Shown here: piece after piece, positions 53,026-64,000 of the stretch
Position numbering within the stretch: position 1 is the first letter of the stretch
Layout of the letters: every line of letters begins with the position of its first letter
Origin: Diogma glabrata
Lineage: Eukaryota; Arthropoda; Insecta; Diptera; Cylindrotomidae
Assembly (NCBI GenBank): GCA_963693315.1
Contig: OY856186.1
Span: 381,066,768 to 381,130,767 of the forward strand
Length of the DNA: 64,000 nt
Direction of reading: 5' to 3'
Notes under the pieces: generated by a model
What the model was told of the DNA's origin: nothing
What the model saw: only the letters and a program-made list of their open reading frames with translations
Databases searched by the model: none
Position numbers and translations under genes: made by a program

Positions 53026-53813
53026 AACGCTATAAATAAAGAAATTAGGTAGAGTTGAGGAGGAAAGAAGGAAAGAGTTTTGCTTTAGTAGTTGTAAGCA
53101 AAAAGAAAAAGTTTGGAGATGTTTAGAAAACGATACCATTTGAAGGAGAAAAAAAAAATTAAGGGTCTTACGAATTTGGAGTTCTGCAAAAAAAAAGAAA
53201 AGAAACGAACAATTATGGAGTTATGGTAACACGAGTGGAGATATAGGTCTGACAGAGCTGAGTTGCCTGAGACCAATATTTGTGGAGATGTGTACCATAG
53301 GTTAAAAGGTTCGTTTAAAATACGAGAAGCAGAAAAGTAACGTCGGTGATGCTGAATGTCTGACAGAACAAAGTTGACTGAGACAATACTAGCACGTACA
53401 GACGTGAATATTAATTCATTTTTCGAAAAGTAAGAATAAGCAGAAATTTAGCGTAAGCAAAGGAGTGCATATGGTAACACAAGTTTGGTAAAGTCTGACA
53501 GTACAAAGTTGACTGAGACCAATGTTTACCTTGGAGACCATAGAAAAAGATCGCTTTGAGAAGAAATGCCTGATTAACGACGAAATGTTGTTTTAAATAT
53601 CCATAAGAACCATACCTGTTCGTCAACAGATAAATGGTTAACGCCAGAAGATGTTCATGTTGTAAAAACATATGGGTAACGTTGGGGATATTCCTTTAAG
53701 ATCAGATATTTGGAGGTTTCGCTTAATTAGATGAAATCTGACTTTTATATCCATAAGGACCATACCTGTTTTGTCAACATATAGATGGTTAACGTTAGAA
53801 GATGGTCATGTTA
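53026..53813. repeat. Diverged short repeats, unassigned
   Basis: TCTGACAGAxCxxAGTTGxCTGAGAC recurs at about 53248, 53358 and 53490. A roughly 65-bp segment with CCATAAG-ACCATACCTGTT and GGTTAACG recurs at about 53598 and 53748. No gene was seen. The pattern suggests an internal repeat region of an unknown element. Confidence 0.6.
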
Positions 53814-54369
53814 AACGGATGCGGACTCTTACGTTTTGCCTTTTGTGGCGGACGCAATTTCTATCGTTTTTGGGTGTCTCTTATCGTTATTTTCTGATAA
53901 AAATGAAAATCTAGTAAAAAAATAGAACCGTTTTCAATCGTTTCCTATGCGGTTTTTTAATGAAAATGAATGGGGAGGGGAGCGTTGCCATTTGATAAAA
54001 AATAAAAAATTTGGGCTTTTTCCGGCTTTTTAGGGTTTCATAAAATTTATGTTGTTGTTTTGATTTCAGAATTTATTGTTAGACAAAAAAAAAACAGATC
54101 GAATTATACATTTTTACTCGTTTCTCAGAATTGGGGTATAAGCTGCATACTGTATATTTATGTTGTTTATATTGACTTTAGCGAAGATATATTTTCTTCA
54201 AAGAATAAGTTTGGATTTCAAACAAAAAATTGGGATTTTTGGATGATTTAAAATTTGGATTAATTTGGATTTCAACCAAAATGGAGTTTTTGGACCGAAA
54301 AAGGAGTTTGGGCTTCTCGCGGTCAAAAAGGAGTCAAAAAACTCCAATTGGAGTCAAACGGCAACCATG

Positions 54370-55566
54370 CTGTATCGTTTTTTTCCGATAGAATGTTCGT
54401 ATCGCTTTAATCGTTTCCTAGCGTTTTTTGGTAGATTATCTGAATCGTTTTCAATGGGTTATTCACATTATTTTTTTTTCTGTTAATTCCTATCCGTTTT
54501 AATCGTTTCTTATCGTAAAAGCCGAATTTTAGTGCAATATCCTATCATTTTGAATCGTTTTCAATGGGCTTTTTCACATTATTTTTGTTTGTTTATTCTT
54601 ATCCGTTTTAATCGTTTCTTATCGTAAAAGGCGAATTTCAGTGCAATATCCTATCGTTTTGAATCGTTTTCAATGGGTTATTTCACATAATTTTTTTCTG
54701 TTAATTCCTATCCGTTTTAATCGCACAAAAAAAAACATGTCCTATTTCCAATCAAAATGCAATTGTCTCAACCTCACCGTGCGGTCACATATGGCGAATC
54801 AAACTACGAAATTGCTTCAACAACTCTACAATTATAAATCGATGAAGTTGAGACAATCACACGAAATATTTATGTGAAAATAAAATTTAGTTCAATTAAT
54901 CTCAAATATTTAAACTTTAAAATGAAAAATTCGTGATATAAGGCCAAAGAAAATTTATTTCAGGGAAATAGTTATTATCTTTATTCAACTACTGTTATAT
55001 TGGATATAACACTTTATATTTTAAATAAACCTCATTCTGTTGTTAGGAAAATGTTATCGTGTAGTTGTCCCAATCACAGTGAAATTGTTTGCAAATAATT
55101 TTTCTTTGCATGAATAATCAACTGCCAACATCGAGATGAGGTTGTCATGAACTTCAATTTTTTTTTCAGTGGCGTTTCTTATCGTAAAAGCCGAATTTCA
55201 GTGCGATAGGATCGTTTTGAATCGTTTTCAATGGGCTTTTTCACATTATTTTTTTCTGTTACTTCCTATCCGTTTTAATCGTTTCTTATCGTAAAAGCCA
55301 AATTTTAGTGCAATATCCTATCGTTTTGAATCGTTTTCAATGGGTTTTTCCCATTATTTTTGTTTGTTTATTCCTATCCGTTTTAATCGTTTCTTATCGT
55401 AAAAGGCGAATTTCAGTGCAATATCCTATCGTTTTGAATCGTTTTCAATGGGTTATTTCACATTATATTTTTTTCTGTTAATTCCTATCCGTTTTAATCG
55501 GTTCTTATCGAAAAAGCCGAATTTTAGTGCAATATCCTATCGTTTTGAATCGTTTTCAATGGGTTT
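54370..55566 (+). repeat. Roughly 108-bp left subterminal repeats
   Basis: Unit: CCTATCCGTTTTAATCG, TTTCTTATCGTAAAAG, GTGCAATATCCTATCG, TTTTGAATCGTTTTCAATGG, then an AT-rich spacer. About six copies occur, in two blocks separated by unrelated DNA (54721-55175). Confidence 0.85.
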
Positions 55567-55569
55567 TTT

Positions 55570-55990
55570 TTTTACTTTATTTATTTTATATTATAAGATC
55601 TGATCACAGCAGTTGATAACTATATGTGATCTACAATTTAAACATTTAGCAATTATGTGGTAGCAAAATATGAAAAGTTAAAATTACAATCGATAATATT
55701 AAACAAATTAAATTTATTTATAATATTTACAAGCTCATAGAACTATGTATTCGCGCAATAGTTTTTTAAAGCAAGATACAGAGTTAGTTATTTTTATATG
55801 GTCTGGTAAGTTATTGAAGGCAGCTAGTCCAAAACAAAGAATACTGTCCCTTCCAAAATTAGTTCGAAATTTGGTTATTCGATAATGGGTAGCTTGTCTG
55901 GTTGAATGAGAGTGGATATTATTGTTAGCAATTAAATTGAAATTATGTTTAATTTTGTTATTAACTATCAAATACATTATTTCAGGTACA
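55570..55990 (-). mobile_element. LINE 3' end fragment (minus strand)
   Basis: Minus-strand codons 55977-55735 encode HNFNLIANNNIHSHSTRQA, RTNFGRDSILCFGLAAFNNLP, then SCFKKLLREYIV. This is the standard C-terminal tail of CR1/jockey-group reverse transcriptases (H-xx-T-R ... F-x-N-x-L-P ... F-K-x-x-L). Only the tail is present, inserted into the subterminal repeats. Confidence 0.65.
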
Positions 55991-56149
55991 GGTTATTTCA
56001 CATTATTTTTTTTCTGGTTAGACGAAGCATCAATAACTAACACGAAGCATCAATACGTTGCCGGAAAATCATAACAGATCATAAATTAATATAATTTAGT
56101 GAAAAAATGATACAATCAGCAAACTACTTAAAAACCTCTTCATTTAGCG

Positions 56150-56570
56150 TTTCGAGAAAATATTAAAAAATCACAAATTCATATTTCTTTCAAAATTCCA
56201 AAAACATTGTAAAAATTAAATAAAATCAAACATTTTCTAAAATTCTAAAAATATTCCGAAAATTATTACTAAACCAAAGATTAAACTTTTATCAAAAATT
56301 CTGAAAATATTGCAAAAATTAAAACAAAATCAAAAATTGAAACTTATTTCAAAATTCCAAAATTATTCCAAAAATTAGAATAAAATCAAATATTTAAACT
56401 TTTTCTAAATCTAAATAATATTCAAAAAATTCTTAAAAATTCAAAAATTGAAACTTTTTCCAAAATTCTTAAAATATTCCAAAAATTCTTACAAAATCAT
56501 AGATTGAAACTATTTTCAAAATTCCAAAAATATTTCAAAAACTATAACAAATTCAAAAATTTCCATGTCA
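56150..56570. repeat. AT-rich tandem array, roughly 62-bp period
   Basis: Six to seven diverged copies of a unit such as AATTGAAACTTTTTCAAAAT followed by TCCAAAAATATTCCAAAAAT. Copies vary in length by a few bases. Confidence 0.7.
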
Positions 56571-57069
56571 CATTTACGCCATACAAAGTACAAACAGCTA
56601 AATTTTTTTTCCAAAAAATTGGCTAAAAAGTAAATGAAAATCATTTTTTTGACATACTTCACAATATTTTTTTAACAAACTTATAATGCAATAATCTAGT
56701 TTTTGGTCTCGCATATACCAATCACAATCATCAAGATTTCTTCAAATTCAATGTTTCTATTCGTAATCACTTAAAATGAACGTTTTTTAAGCAAAAAATA
56801 TGCAAATATCCTTGTTTTGACACACTCGACGATTTTTTGACACACTTCCGGTACAGTTATCGAACACATCGTCCTTTCGACTCTTCCCATTGACTAAACC
56901 TTTTTTTTGAAAAAAATTTTGGAATCCGTCCAGCCGTTTTCTAGATTTCGTCGGCCGGCCGGCAGACAGACATACATTTTTTGTTGTTGCTTTTGTAGAA
57001 TTAGTAGGTCCTAAAACGTCGAAAAATGCCAAAAAGGGGGGGGGGTAGAAATTTCACTTTTGCAATACT

Positions 57070-57960
57070 TAGGTTTTTTCAAAACCGATATCCCATAGGT
57101 GACGGTAGATGCCCATTGGTTTGATTTTCTTGAAAAAATTTCAATCGTAAATTTCAGATTCAAACCGATAGGAATCTGATGGCGGAAAAATGCGATAGGT
57201 TACGATTAGTTTTACATATGGAATGTACGATAGAAAACGTTTAAGAACTTGTTTAGTTTTACCAAAAGATTTCAATCAAAAGCTTCAGATTCAGAACGAT
57301 TAACAACGATAGTAATTCTATCGTAAAAAACCCATTGAAACCAATTCTGAAGTATCCCATAGGTGACGAATGATGCCGATTGGTTTATTTTTCTTGAAAA
57401 AATTTCAATCGTAAATTTCAGATTTCAGCCGATAGGAATCTGAAGGCGGAAAAATACGATAGGTTACGATTGGTGCTACATATGGAATGTACGATAAAAA
57501 ACTATTCAAAACTTGTTCAGATTTACCAACAAAATTCAAGTCGTGATCTTCAGATTTAAAACGATTAACAACGATAGATATTCCGACGTAAAAAAAAGCA
57601 CTGACCGAAAACTAAAAACTCCTATTGATAACGATAGATTACGATTGGTCGATTTCTCCTGAAAACATCTCAATCGTAAATTTCAGATTCAGCCCGATAG
57701 AAATCTAATGACGGGAAAATACGATAAGTTACGATTGGTGCTATATATGTAATGTCGGATAGAAAACGATTCAAAACTTTTTCAATTTCATCAACAAAAA
57801 TTTCAATCGTGATCTTCTGATTCAAAACGATTAACTACGATAGAAATTCTATCGTAGAAAAACCATTGAAACCGAAAACTGAAAAATCCTATAGGTTACG
57901 ATAGATTACGATGCGTTTTCTATCTGGCAGATATAGTCTATGCGTTTAAAATGATTAAAT
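57070..57960 (+). repeat. Roughly 270-bp right subterminal repeats
   Basis: Three units starting CCCATAGGTGACG or a close variant, each with AATTTCAATCGTAAATTTCA, GGCGGAAAAATACGATAGG and AACGATTAACAACGATAG. They match 44500-45110 of copy 1. Confidence 0.85.
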
Positions 57961-58118
57961 CCGATAGAAACGGATAGTAAACGATAGAAAACTATTCGTT
58001 TTCAATCGTTTTCTATCGGTTTCTTTCGATTTTTTTTATAAGGGAAGGTTGCAGACTAAATGTCGTTTTTTCCAATAAAATAATTAACTTTTAAAAAGAA
58101 GCATTTACACGTATAACT

Positions 58119-58377
58119 TAAGCGAATTCTCCTCTAAGGAAATTCAAAATATCCTTCCATCGTGTGCGCAGTATGATCGACAAACAAGAGCTGCCGAGTT
58201 ATCCCATCCATTTGTTGTACAAATACCTCGTTATAGAACTGTGTCCTTCCAGAACGACTATTTTAATAGAGTGGCCAAATTGTGGAACTCAATGCCTTCC
58301 TCTGTATTTCCCGATGAATTTTTCCCTCAGGCATTTAAAGAAAATGTCCATCATCATTTAAAACAATTAGTATAGTT
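58119..58377 (+). pseudogene. Jockey-like LINE C-terminal fragment (plus strand)
   Basis: The frame FSSKEIQNILPS...QYDRQTRAAELSHPF, then NRVAKLWNSMPSSVFPDEFF, ends in a TAG at 58375-58377. It matches the C-terminal tail of the jockey-like element at 7685-10845 (WWNRLPKTVFPDTYNPQAFK) but is a different family. It is 5'-truncated and followed by AT-rich 3' UTR. Confidence 0.7.
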
Positions 58378-58715
58378 ATCCCTATATCCCCATTCCTTCC
58401 ATTTTCCTCATCTCCTTCCTTTATAGTTGACATGGTATCTTCGGATATTTAAAGAGTCTGAATAATCATTATTTCATATTTAGTGTGCTAAACATGTCTA
58501 GCTAATTAATAAAAAAACACTAAATAGAGGGTTTCTAAGAAATGTTATGGACTAATAGGAACAGTTGGGTTGGATAATATCAGGCATTGTGTTGGATTAA
58601 ATGTCATTTTTTTCTGAAAAATTATAATAATTGAAAAGAAGCATTTAGAATAAATTTAGCGGTTTTTTGGACGAATAGAAACGGTTGTTGTTGTTGTTGT
58701 AGCGATGGTGCGGTG

Positions 58716-61680
58716 CTACTCCTCCGGCTCCATGTCCAGATTCAGAAACTCTGCTACTGCTCTTGGGCGGTACCACAAATCTTCCTTCGTCAAGTTGGTT
58801 GGTTTTCCTAGACAATTTAATAGGTGGTCTGCATCATGTGGCGTGCCCTCACATATGGGACACTTGTCAACAATGTTGTGGTCAATTCGATTCATATAGT
58901 TATTTAAGATGCGTGACCAACCGGATCTTAACTGCGCTAGAGTGGATCTGGTGCTGCGCGGTAGATTGACCTCTTCCACAGCGACCTGTGGCGGCTTACT
59001 CTGGAGAACTCGATTTGGAGCGTAGTTCTTTAATGTGTCCTCAACAACCTTCATGTGTAGCGTTTTTAAGCCCGTTTTATACGTAAGCTCGTCAATGTTA
59101 CCTGTTATTTCACTGTGTCTGACATCACTTAAGAAGCATTTCGCAGTACGCCTTATGTCCTAGGTGGTGTGGTTGTGGATAAGGTGTCGTTGCAAGAATG
59201 TTGCTCTTTGTGACAGGCCCATAGATATTGTTTGGTGAGCATTTCATTGTGTTGACGGAACGGCACTATGTTACATTCTTGGTGCAGGTGATCTCGGTGA
59301 GCCATCAAATGACAACCGGTTGTTCGCAACGCTCCGTTTTGTGTTACTTGTAACTTATTCCGCATAATTCAAAATAGGTCTTCCTATTGCTTTGTATGTT
59401 GTTATTATTGTTTCTTTATCTTTCCCTCATGAACTGCCAGCCAGTGCTTTCAGAGCATTGTTCCTATTTTTCAATCTTGCGTTCACCTGTTGAGCATGAG
59501 CATTGAATTTAAGTAGTGGATCGAATGTGACCCCCAACAGTCTCGGATTTTTACCGTGGGAATAAGCACGTTGTCAATGCAGATGTTGAGTGTTGTGTTG
59601 ACCTCCTTCGTCCATGTGGTGAAAAGTGTAGATGTGGACTTTTCGGGGGACAGTACTAGGTTCCTGGTTTTAAACCATTCGTTTAGGATGTTAAGGTGTT
59701 CAAAGCATTAGTGAGTTGTTCCAGGTTGTTTCCTGTTGCAAGCACAGTGCAGTCGTCAGCATATGACGTGATGGTTATTCCTTCTGGTGGTGTAGGTAAG
59801 CTGCTTAGGTAGAGATTGAATAGTGAAGGTGAGAGAACTCCACCTTGCGGAACTCCTTGTTTGAGCACTCTCATCTTAGATTTGGAGTTACGGAACTCAA
59901 CGTATGTTTGTCGGCCCCGTAGTTGCACAACCAGCGCTTTATTAAACCTGGCAGATCGGTGTTAAATATATCATTCAATAGTTCGGCGTGCGACACTGTG
60001 TCTAATGCTTTTGATAGGTCGAGCGCAACTAATATTGTTCTGACACAAGGTTGTTTTTGGTTTAATCCATCACTGATTTGATCTTGTATCTTGTGAAGAG
60101 CGGTGGTTGTATTATGTGCTTTCCTAAAGCCATGTTGGTGGGGCGCCAAATTGCAAGCTCTGGATAACCGAGGAGAAGCGCTTCAATCAGTTTTGCAACC
60201 GATGAAAGGATGGAGATCGGTCTGTAAGATTCTCCCTTCTCTTCAGGTTTTCCAGGTTTCAAGATGGGGCTTATTCTAGCTGTTTTCCAGATGTTTGGTA
60301 TCTGAAGAGTATTTAGCGATCTGTTGAGTGTAGAAGTGAGAAAGTTCAATCCTTTGGGTCCAATGTGTTTTAGCATAATGGATGAGATGCCGTCCGGTCC
60401 AATAGCTTTTGGGTTTTGGATGGCTTAGTTTTCTTTATAGCATTCTCAACTTCTTCGGTGAATGTGATATCCTCTAGATGTTCAGTATTTACTTTGCGCA
60501 GATGTCTCAATACTGACCTTGTTTTCTTTCCATGTTTACTTGGCTTTTCTGTAAACTGTGTGTTAAATTTGGTATCGCATTTCCTTTGGTTTTCTGTTGA
60601 GATATCATAGGAGATATGCAGTTGTTATCCGGTTGTCGAGGATGCTTTAAGCCTTTTATGACCTTCCAGAGACTTTTGCTTGGGCCAAAGTTTGACTTAC
60701 TAAGCTCTCTCCATTTATTACGTTTGTGTTCCGTAACTAGCTTACTTATTTGGTTGTTTAGTTCTTTAATTCTAGTATCGGCTGGATCTGCTTTGCGGAT
60801 GTCATCTCTTAATGTTGAAAGAGCACATGCTTCCTGTGGTTCTATTTCAGTAAAATTTGTAAAATTTTGCTAGTCAGCTTTGTTAAAATTAATATATGTC
60901 TTCTTCTCGGACTTTATTTGGTTAATTGAACGGTTTAAGGTGATTATGATCGGCACGTGGTCTGATTCTAATGCTATTTCAGTTTTCCATTCAGCAATTG
61001 GCATTAGTGACATGCTGGCAAGGGAAACATCTGGAGAAGAATACGAGTTATTTGTTAGCCTTGTTGGTTGTGGTTCGTTGAGGACTTCAAAGTTGGAGCC
61101 GTCAATTTGATCAGCAATGCTTTCACCTCGTGAATCAGTGTTCAGGTGTGAGTGCCATAGATCATGGTGATCATTCACATCTCTGAGAATTAGACAGTCT
61201 TTAGTATAAAATATCGCTACGTTGGAAGAATACCGGCACAACTCAAATAGAAATTTTGAGAAAATGAAAATCAAAAATTTGAATTTAATTGTAATTTAAT
61301 TATGAAGCCCTGAAAAAGCGAGTGAGGTTAAATTGTGATACTCTAACACATAAAAATTCGACGATATTACGATCATTTTATGCAGAAAAGTCAATTATTT
61401 TATGCATTTTATGCAGAAAAGACAACATTCATAATTTTTGAGTTGTGCCGGTATTCTTCCAACGTAGAGATATGTGTCCTATGGACGGTTCATAACCTCT
61501 ATCACAGCTGCTTACAGGTGGTATATAAATATTGACTAGTGTTATCTCCGTGTTTCCGGATTTTATTATGATACCCAGTTGTTCTAGGTGATTATCAGTT
61601 CCCGGTACTGCTGGTAATGTGGTTGTACCGAAGATAACGGTTTTGTGAATGATAAAGGCAAGGCCACCACCAATAGAAAT
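58716..61680 (-). pseudogene. Jockey-like LINE polyprotein remnant
   Basis: Minus strand, 5' to 3'. About 61680-61480: GGLAFIIHKTV, LEQLGIIIKSGNTEITLVNIYIPP (endonuclease). 61204-60870: VNDHHDLWHS and ESDHVPIIITL (end of the endonuclease). 60376-60062: LKHIGPKGLNFLT, IPNIWKTARISPILKPGK, YRPISILSSVAKL. 60149-59871: HQHGFRKAHNTTTAL, LDLSKALDTVSH. 59880-59683: LKQGVPQGGVLSPSLFNLYL and the catalytic SYADDCTVLA. 59054-58716: [52 protein letters not shown]. Many frameshifts. It is not functional. Confidence 0.8.
61217..61467. mobile_element. 251-bp MITE with perfect 31-bp TIRs
   Basis: CTACGTTGGAAGAATACCGG... at 61217 is repeated exactly inverted, ending at 61467. The interior is AT-rich. It is inserted in the endonuclease of the minus-strand LINE. 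The target duplication is not clear (ATATCG against AGATATG). Confidence 0.9.
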
Positions 61681-61760
61681 GGTCGTTCATCTCAGTTATT
61701 AAAGAGCTAGATTTGTAATTCAAGGGTACCAGATTTGACTCGCGATGGAGGCTACTCCGA
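61681..61760 (+). repeat. tRNA-Thr-like SINE head
   Basis: Box A-like TCTCAGTTATTAAAGAG, anticodon region GATTTGTAATTC (TGT) and a degenerate box B GATTTGACTC, followed by CGCGATGGAGGCTAC. The last part parallels the minus-strand block at 3184-3270. It is not a functional tRNA. Confidence 0.35.
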
Positions 61761-61899
61761 AAATCGTACCGCTGATACATTTTTTACAGCTTAGAATGGT
61801 TCGAGGGAGCGTAAGCACGTCTGACGTCATGCGTGTAACAAGACCAAAAAGTTCGCTTTTTCGTACATAGCTGAATCAGAAAACAGACAAGGACAATAA

Positions 61900-62775
61900 G
61901 GTACTATTTGGACACTTCATTTTTATATGACTTCAAAATGTTTTGTTATGTCATTCAATAAGTTTTTTCACCGATGTTGAGTACAATTTTATTTTATATT
62001 TCATTGTCGAGAAGACATGATGTAGTATGTTGTGAAATTAATACAGTTAAATTTTGTTGGTGAATTAAAGGATTCTATAAGAACCGTAGCAATATAAAAA
62101 ACAGTTGATTATTTATTCGAAATAATTGATTTTTTTATTCAAAAATATAAATTAAAATACAATTATATGAATTAATCAAGCTGATAGTAGTTCAGCCAAT
62201 TATTTAATCATGCATGTAATCGTTGGTTTGTTTCACCCGATCGTTAACATCAGATGCTCGCAGCCATTTAACAATAGATTTTTAAAGGTTGTTGATATAA
62301 ATTGCTACATATTTTATTGAATTGTAACATCGATCAATCTATTGTCAGTTATTTTAAATTAATTTTATATAACTCGCATTTTCTTCTCGTATATGCGAAT
62401 TAAATATCATTACATTATATACTAAAGTTTAAGATGTAATTTACTAAATAAAATCTTTGTTTATTAAAAATATTTAATTTTATTTTGTGTTTTTAATAAA
62501 AACATAAAAATACAATAAATTTTAACATAGAAATTTTGTCTTTATTTCTAGTTGTGATCTTTTTTTCCTTTATTGTTTTTATGCAGTTCATTCAATTTTA
62601 TTCTACAATGTTAGTTAATATTTTTGTTCTTTTTACAATTGAAATTTAATGTGTAAACTTTATTATATTTATTTCAGTAAAAAACGAGATTAAAGGAAAA
62701 ATAAATGACAATTATTGCTCATGACTTAAAATTTCATCATATGGATTCGACATTAATTCAATATACAAAAAAATA

Positions 62776-62808
<33 letters not shown>

Positions 62809-64000
62809 ATTCTAACTGCTTAATAATATTAAATTACTATTATAAATCATAATTGAAAAAAAAAATACAAAATATTGGCTAAAATATCAGTGCTCATTAA
62901 TATGGGATTGAAGAATATTTTGTTAATTTATATCAATTTAAATTCTTAAAACAAAAACAAAACAAAAATTACCCTCGTCTTCCTTTTCTTAGGATACAGC
63001 CGTTATCATTCCAATTTGATGCAAATATATCTTAAAGAAATTTTGCACCAACCATCTTTTTGATACCAATCCATACTATATATCTAATTATTTTTATTCC
63101 TTCAATCGTAACAGTCTTCGTTTAAATTATTTTTTTTTATTGAATTGTATAAATTTCACTTATTACCAATAATTTATTTATTTTCAAATGCGCATATATT
63201 CATTGCTATGATTAATTTTGCGTAATTAGCACAATTGATTATACTCAATGTTTTTATTTATATTACATGGAACTTATTTAAAATTCACTTATTGTAAGTG
63301 ACATTTTGAAATGTTCACTTTGTGTAATTTCTCCAGCTTCTTTTATATTTTTTAAAATGCTTTTGCTTTAAAAAAAATCGTTTTCTTTATTTTAATTTTG
63401 GAGAAACGTTAATAATAATATTATAAGGTACACTATTATTGAGCTGAAATGAAGCAAGAAAAAATAATATTAAATAAATTAAATTAACAACGGTATAAGT
63501 ATAATTAAAGTAATTTAAATGCTAAAGATAATGTTTCAGATTTTCGGAAGAATCTCCAATACTTTTCTTACACATACAACAAATTACTTGTGCAACATAA
63601 TTTAACATGCCATGTAATTTATTTTTTTAACGACTGTAATAGAAAATAATGTTTTCTATCTATCAGTTTAAAACAGAAAGTTGGCTTTTGCTGTTTAGCG
63701 TGCATTTTTTAATTTTTTCTGCTCATGGACGGAAAGTAAAAACACAAGTAAAACCAAAGACATAATGGACAAAGACATAATATTAAAATTTATTAATTTC
63801 TTCTCCCCAAAACACTTATGATTTTTTGGCTCTATAACCCGAGGGCTTCTTTTTTAAAAAAGGCAAAAATCTTTTATATTTACTAATATCCAAATTTTCT
63901 TTAACGATGAATGTTGATTTTAACATTGAATAATTTGACCACATTGTTGAAGACTTTTTTGTCTGCGATAGTTCACCAAAATATACCAAAAACACATCTT
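61900..64000. other. AT-rich intergenic sequence, no gene seen
   Basis: No ORF, splice pattern or repeat family was recognised. An (AT)n microsatellite lies at about 62777-62801. Confidence 0.5.

Larger units (their letters stand above)
53814..58044 (+). mobile_element. TIR transposon with subterminal repeats (copy 2)
   Basis: Same family as 43138-45207. GGATGCGGACTCTTACGTTTTGCC at 53818 matches 43255 in copy 1, and the right end is TTTCGATTTTTTTTATAAGGG (58024-58044). The left TIR itself is missing. Left repeats of about 108 bp lie at 54370-54720 and 55173-55566. Right repeats of about 270 bp lie at 57070-57960. The middle is broken by other insertions: about 53985-54368 with GTTGCC ends, 54721-55175, a LINE 3' end, and a 62-bp repeat array. 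No transposase remnant was recognised here. Confidence 0.65.
58684..61680 (-). mobile_element. Jockey-like LINE with (CAA)n 3' end (minus strand)
   Basis: A 5'-truncated element of about 3 kb. Its 3' end is the (CAA)n run next to GCTA (58684-58700 in plus coordinates). Read on the minus strand from 61680 it has endonuclease, reverse transcriptase and a C-terminal zinc-like tail, all broken. A MITE (61217-61467) sits in the endonuclease. Another copy of its 3' end lies in Orc3 intron 5. Confidence 0.8.

Overview
This is a eukaryotic, very AT-rich, transposon-packed chromosomal segment, most likely from an insect. Three host genes with short GT-AG introns (56-111 bp where no transposon sits) are recognisable. 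They are the last two exons of a ubiquitin E2-variant (Uev1A/UBE2V type, + strand, 5199-5527), a complete origin recognition complex subunit 3 (Orc3, + strand, 8 exons, 36835-46866), and a complete proteasome beta subunit (PSMB4/beta-7 type, - strand, 3 exons, 47127-48053). Orc3 and Psmb4 are convergent, 260 bp apart. The species cannot be named from the sequence. The insect call rests on the Tigger, RTE-like, jockey-like, copia and CsRn1-type element mix and on the intron sizes.

Almost everything else is mobile DNA, much of it nested. Region 1-5.2 kb holds a hairpin element, a decayed Tigger/pogo transposon inserted in an older inverted-repeat element, and a fragment of a transposon-type ORF. 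Region 6.3-14.2 kb is a broken RTE-like LINE. It is split by a TIR-flanked insertion that carries a jockey-like LINE, which is itself split by a 255-bp MITE with perfect 36-bp TIRs.

Region 14.3-36.6 kb is a 'Russian doll' ending about 260 bp upstream of the Orc3 ATG. Terminal inverted repeats (about 14329 and 36573) enclose a copia element with seemingly identical 252-bp LTRs and one in-frame stop, and a CsRn1-clade Ty3/gypsy element. The CsRn1 element has a tRNA-Trp-type primer site and an A AAA AAC frameshift site. It is interrupted by a second, apparently intact Ty3/gypsy element on the minus strand (1082-bp LTRs, AATT target duplication). That second element has an unusually long leader with an extra 216-codon ORF.

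Orc3 introns 5 and 6 are expanded to 4.3 and 3.4 kb by LINE fragments and by a TIR element with striking subterminal repeats. A second copy of that TIR element fills 53.8-58.0 kb. Region 48.2-53.0 kb holds two perfect hairpins, a 2-kb long-TIR element with an internal duplication, and a solo LTR related to the CsRn1 element. Region 58.0-61.7 kb holds two more LINE remnants. I see no gene in 61.8-64.0 kb.

The observations most worth following are the extra ORF and hairpin in the leader of the minus-strand Ty3/gypsy element, the two candidate programmed frameshift sites, a hammerhead-ribozyme-like motif in the loop of the 210-464 hairpin, the subterminal-repeat transposon family, and an E2F-like site in the short surviving Orc3 promoter.
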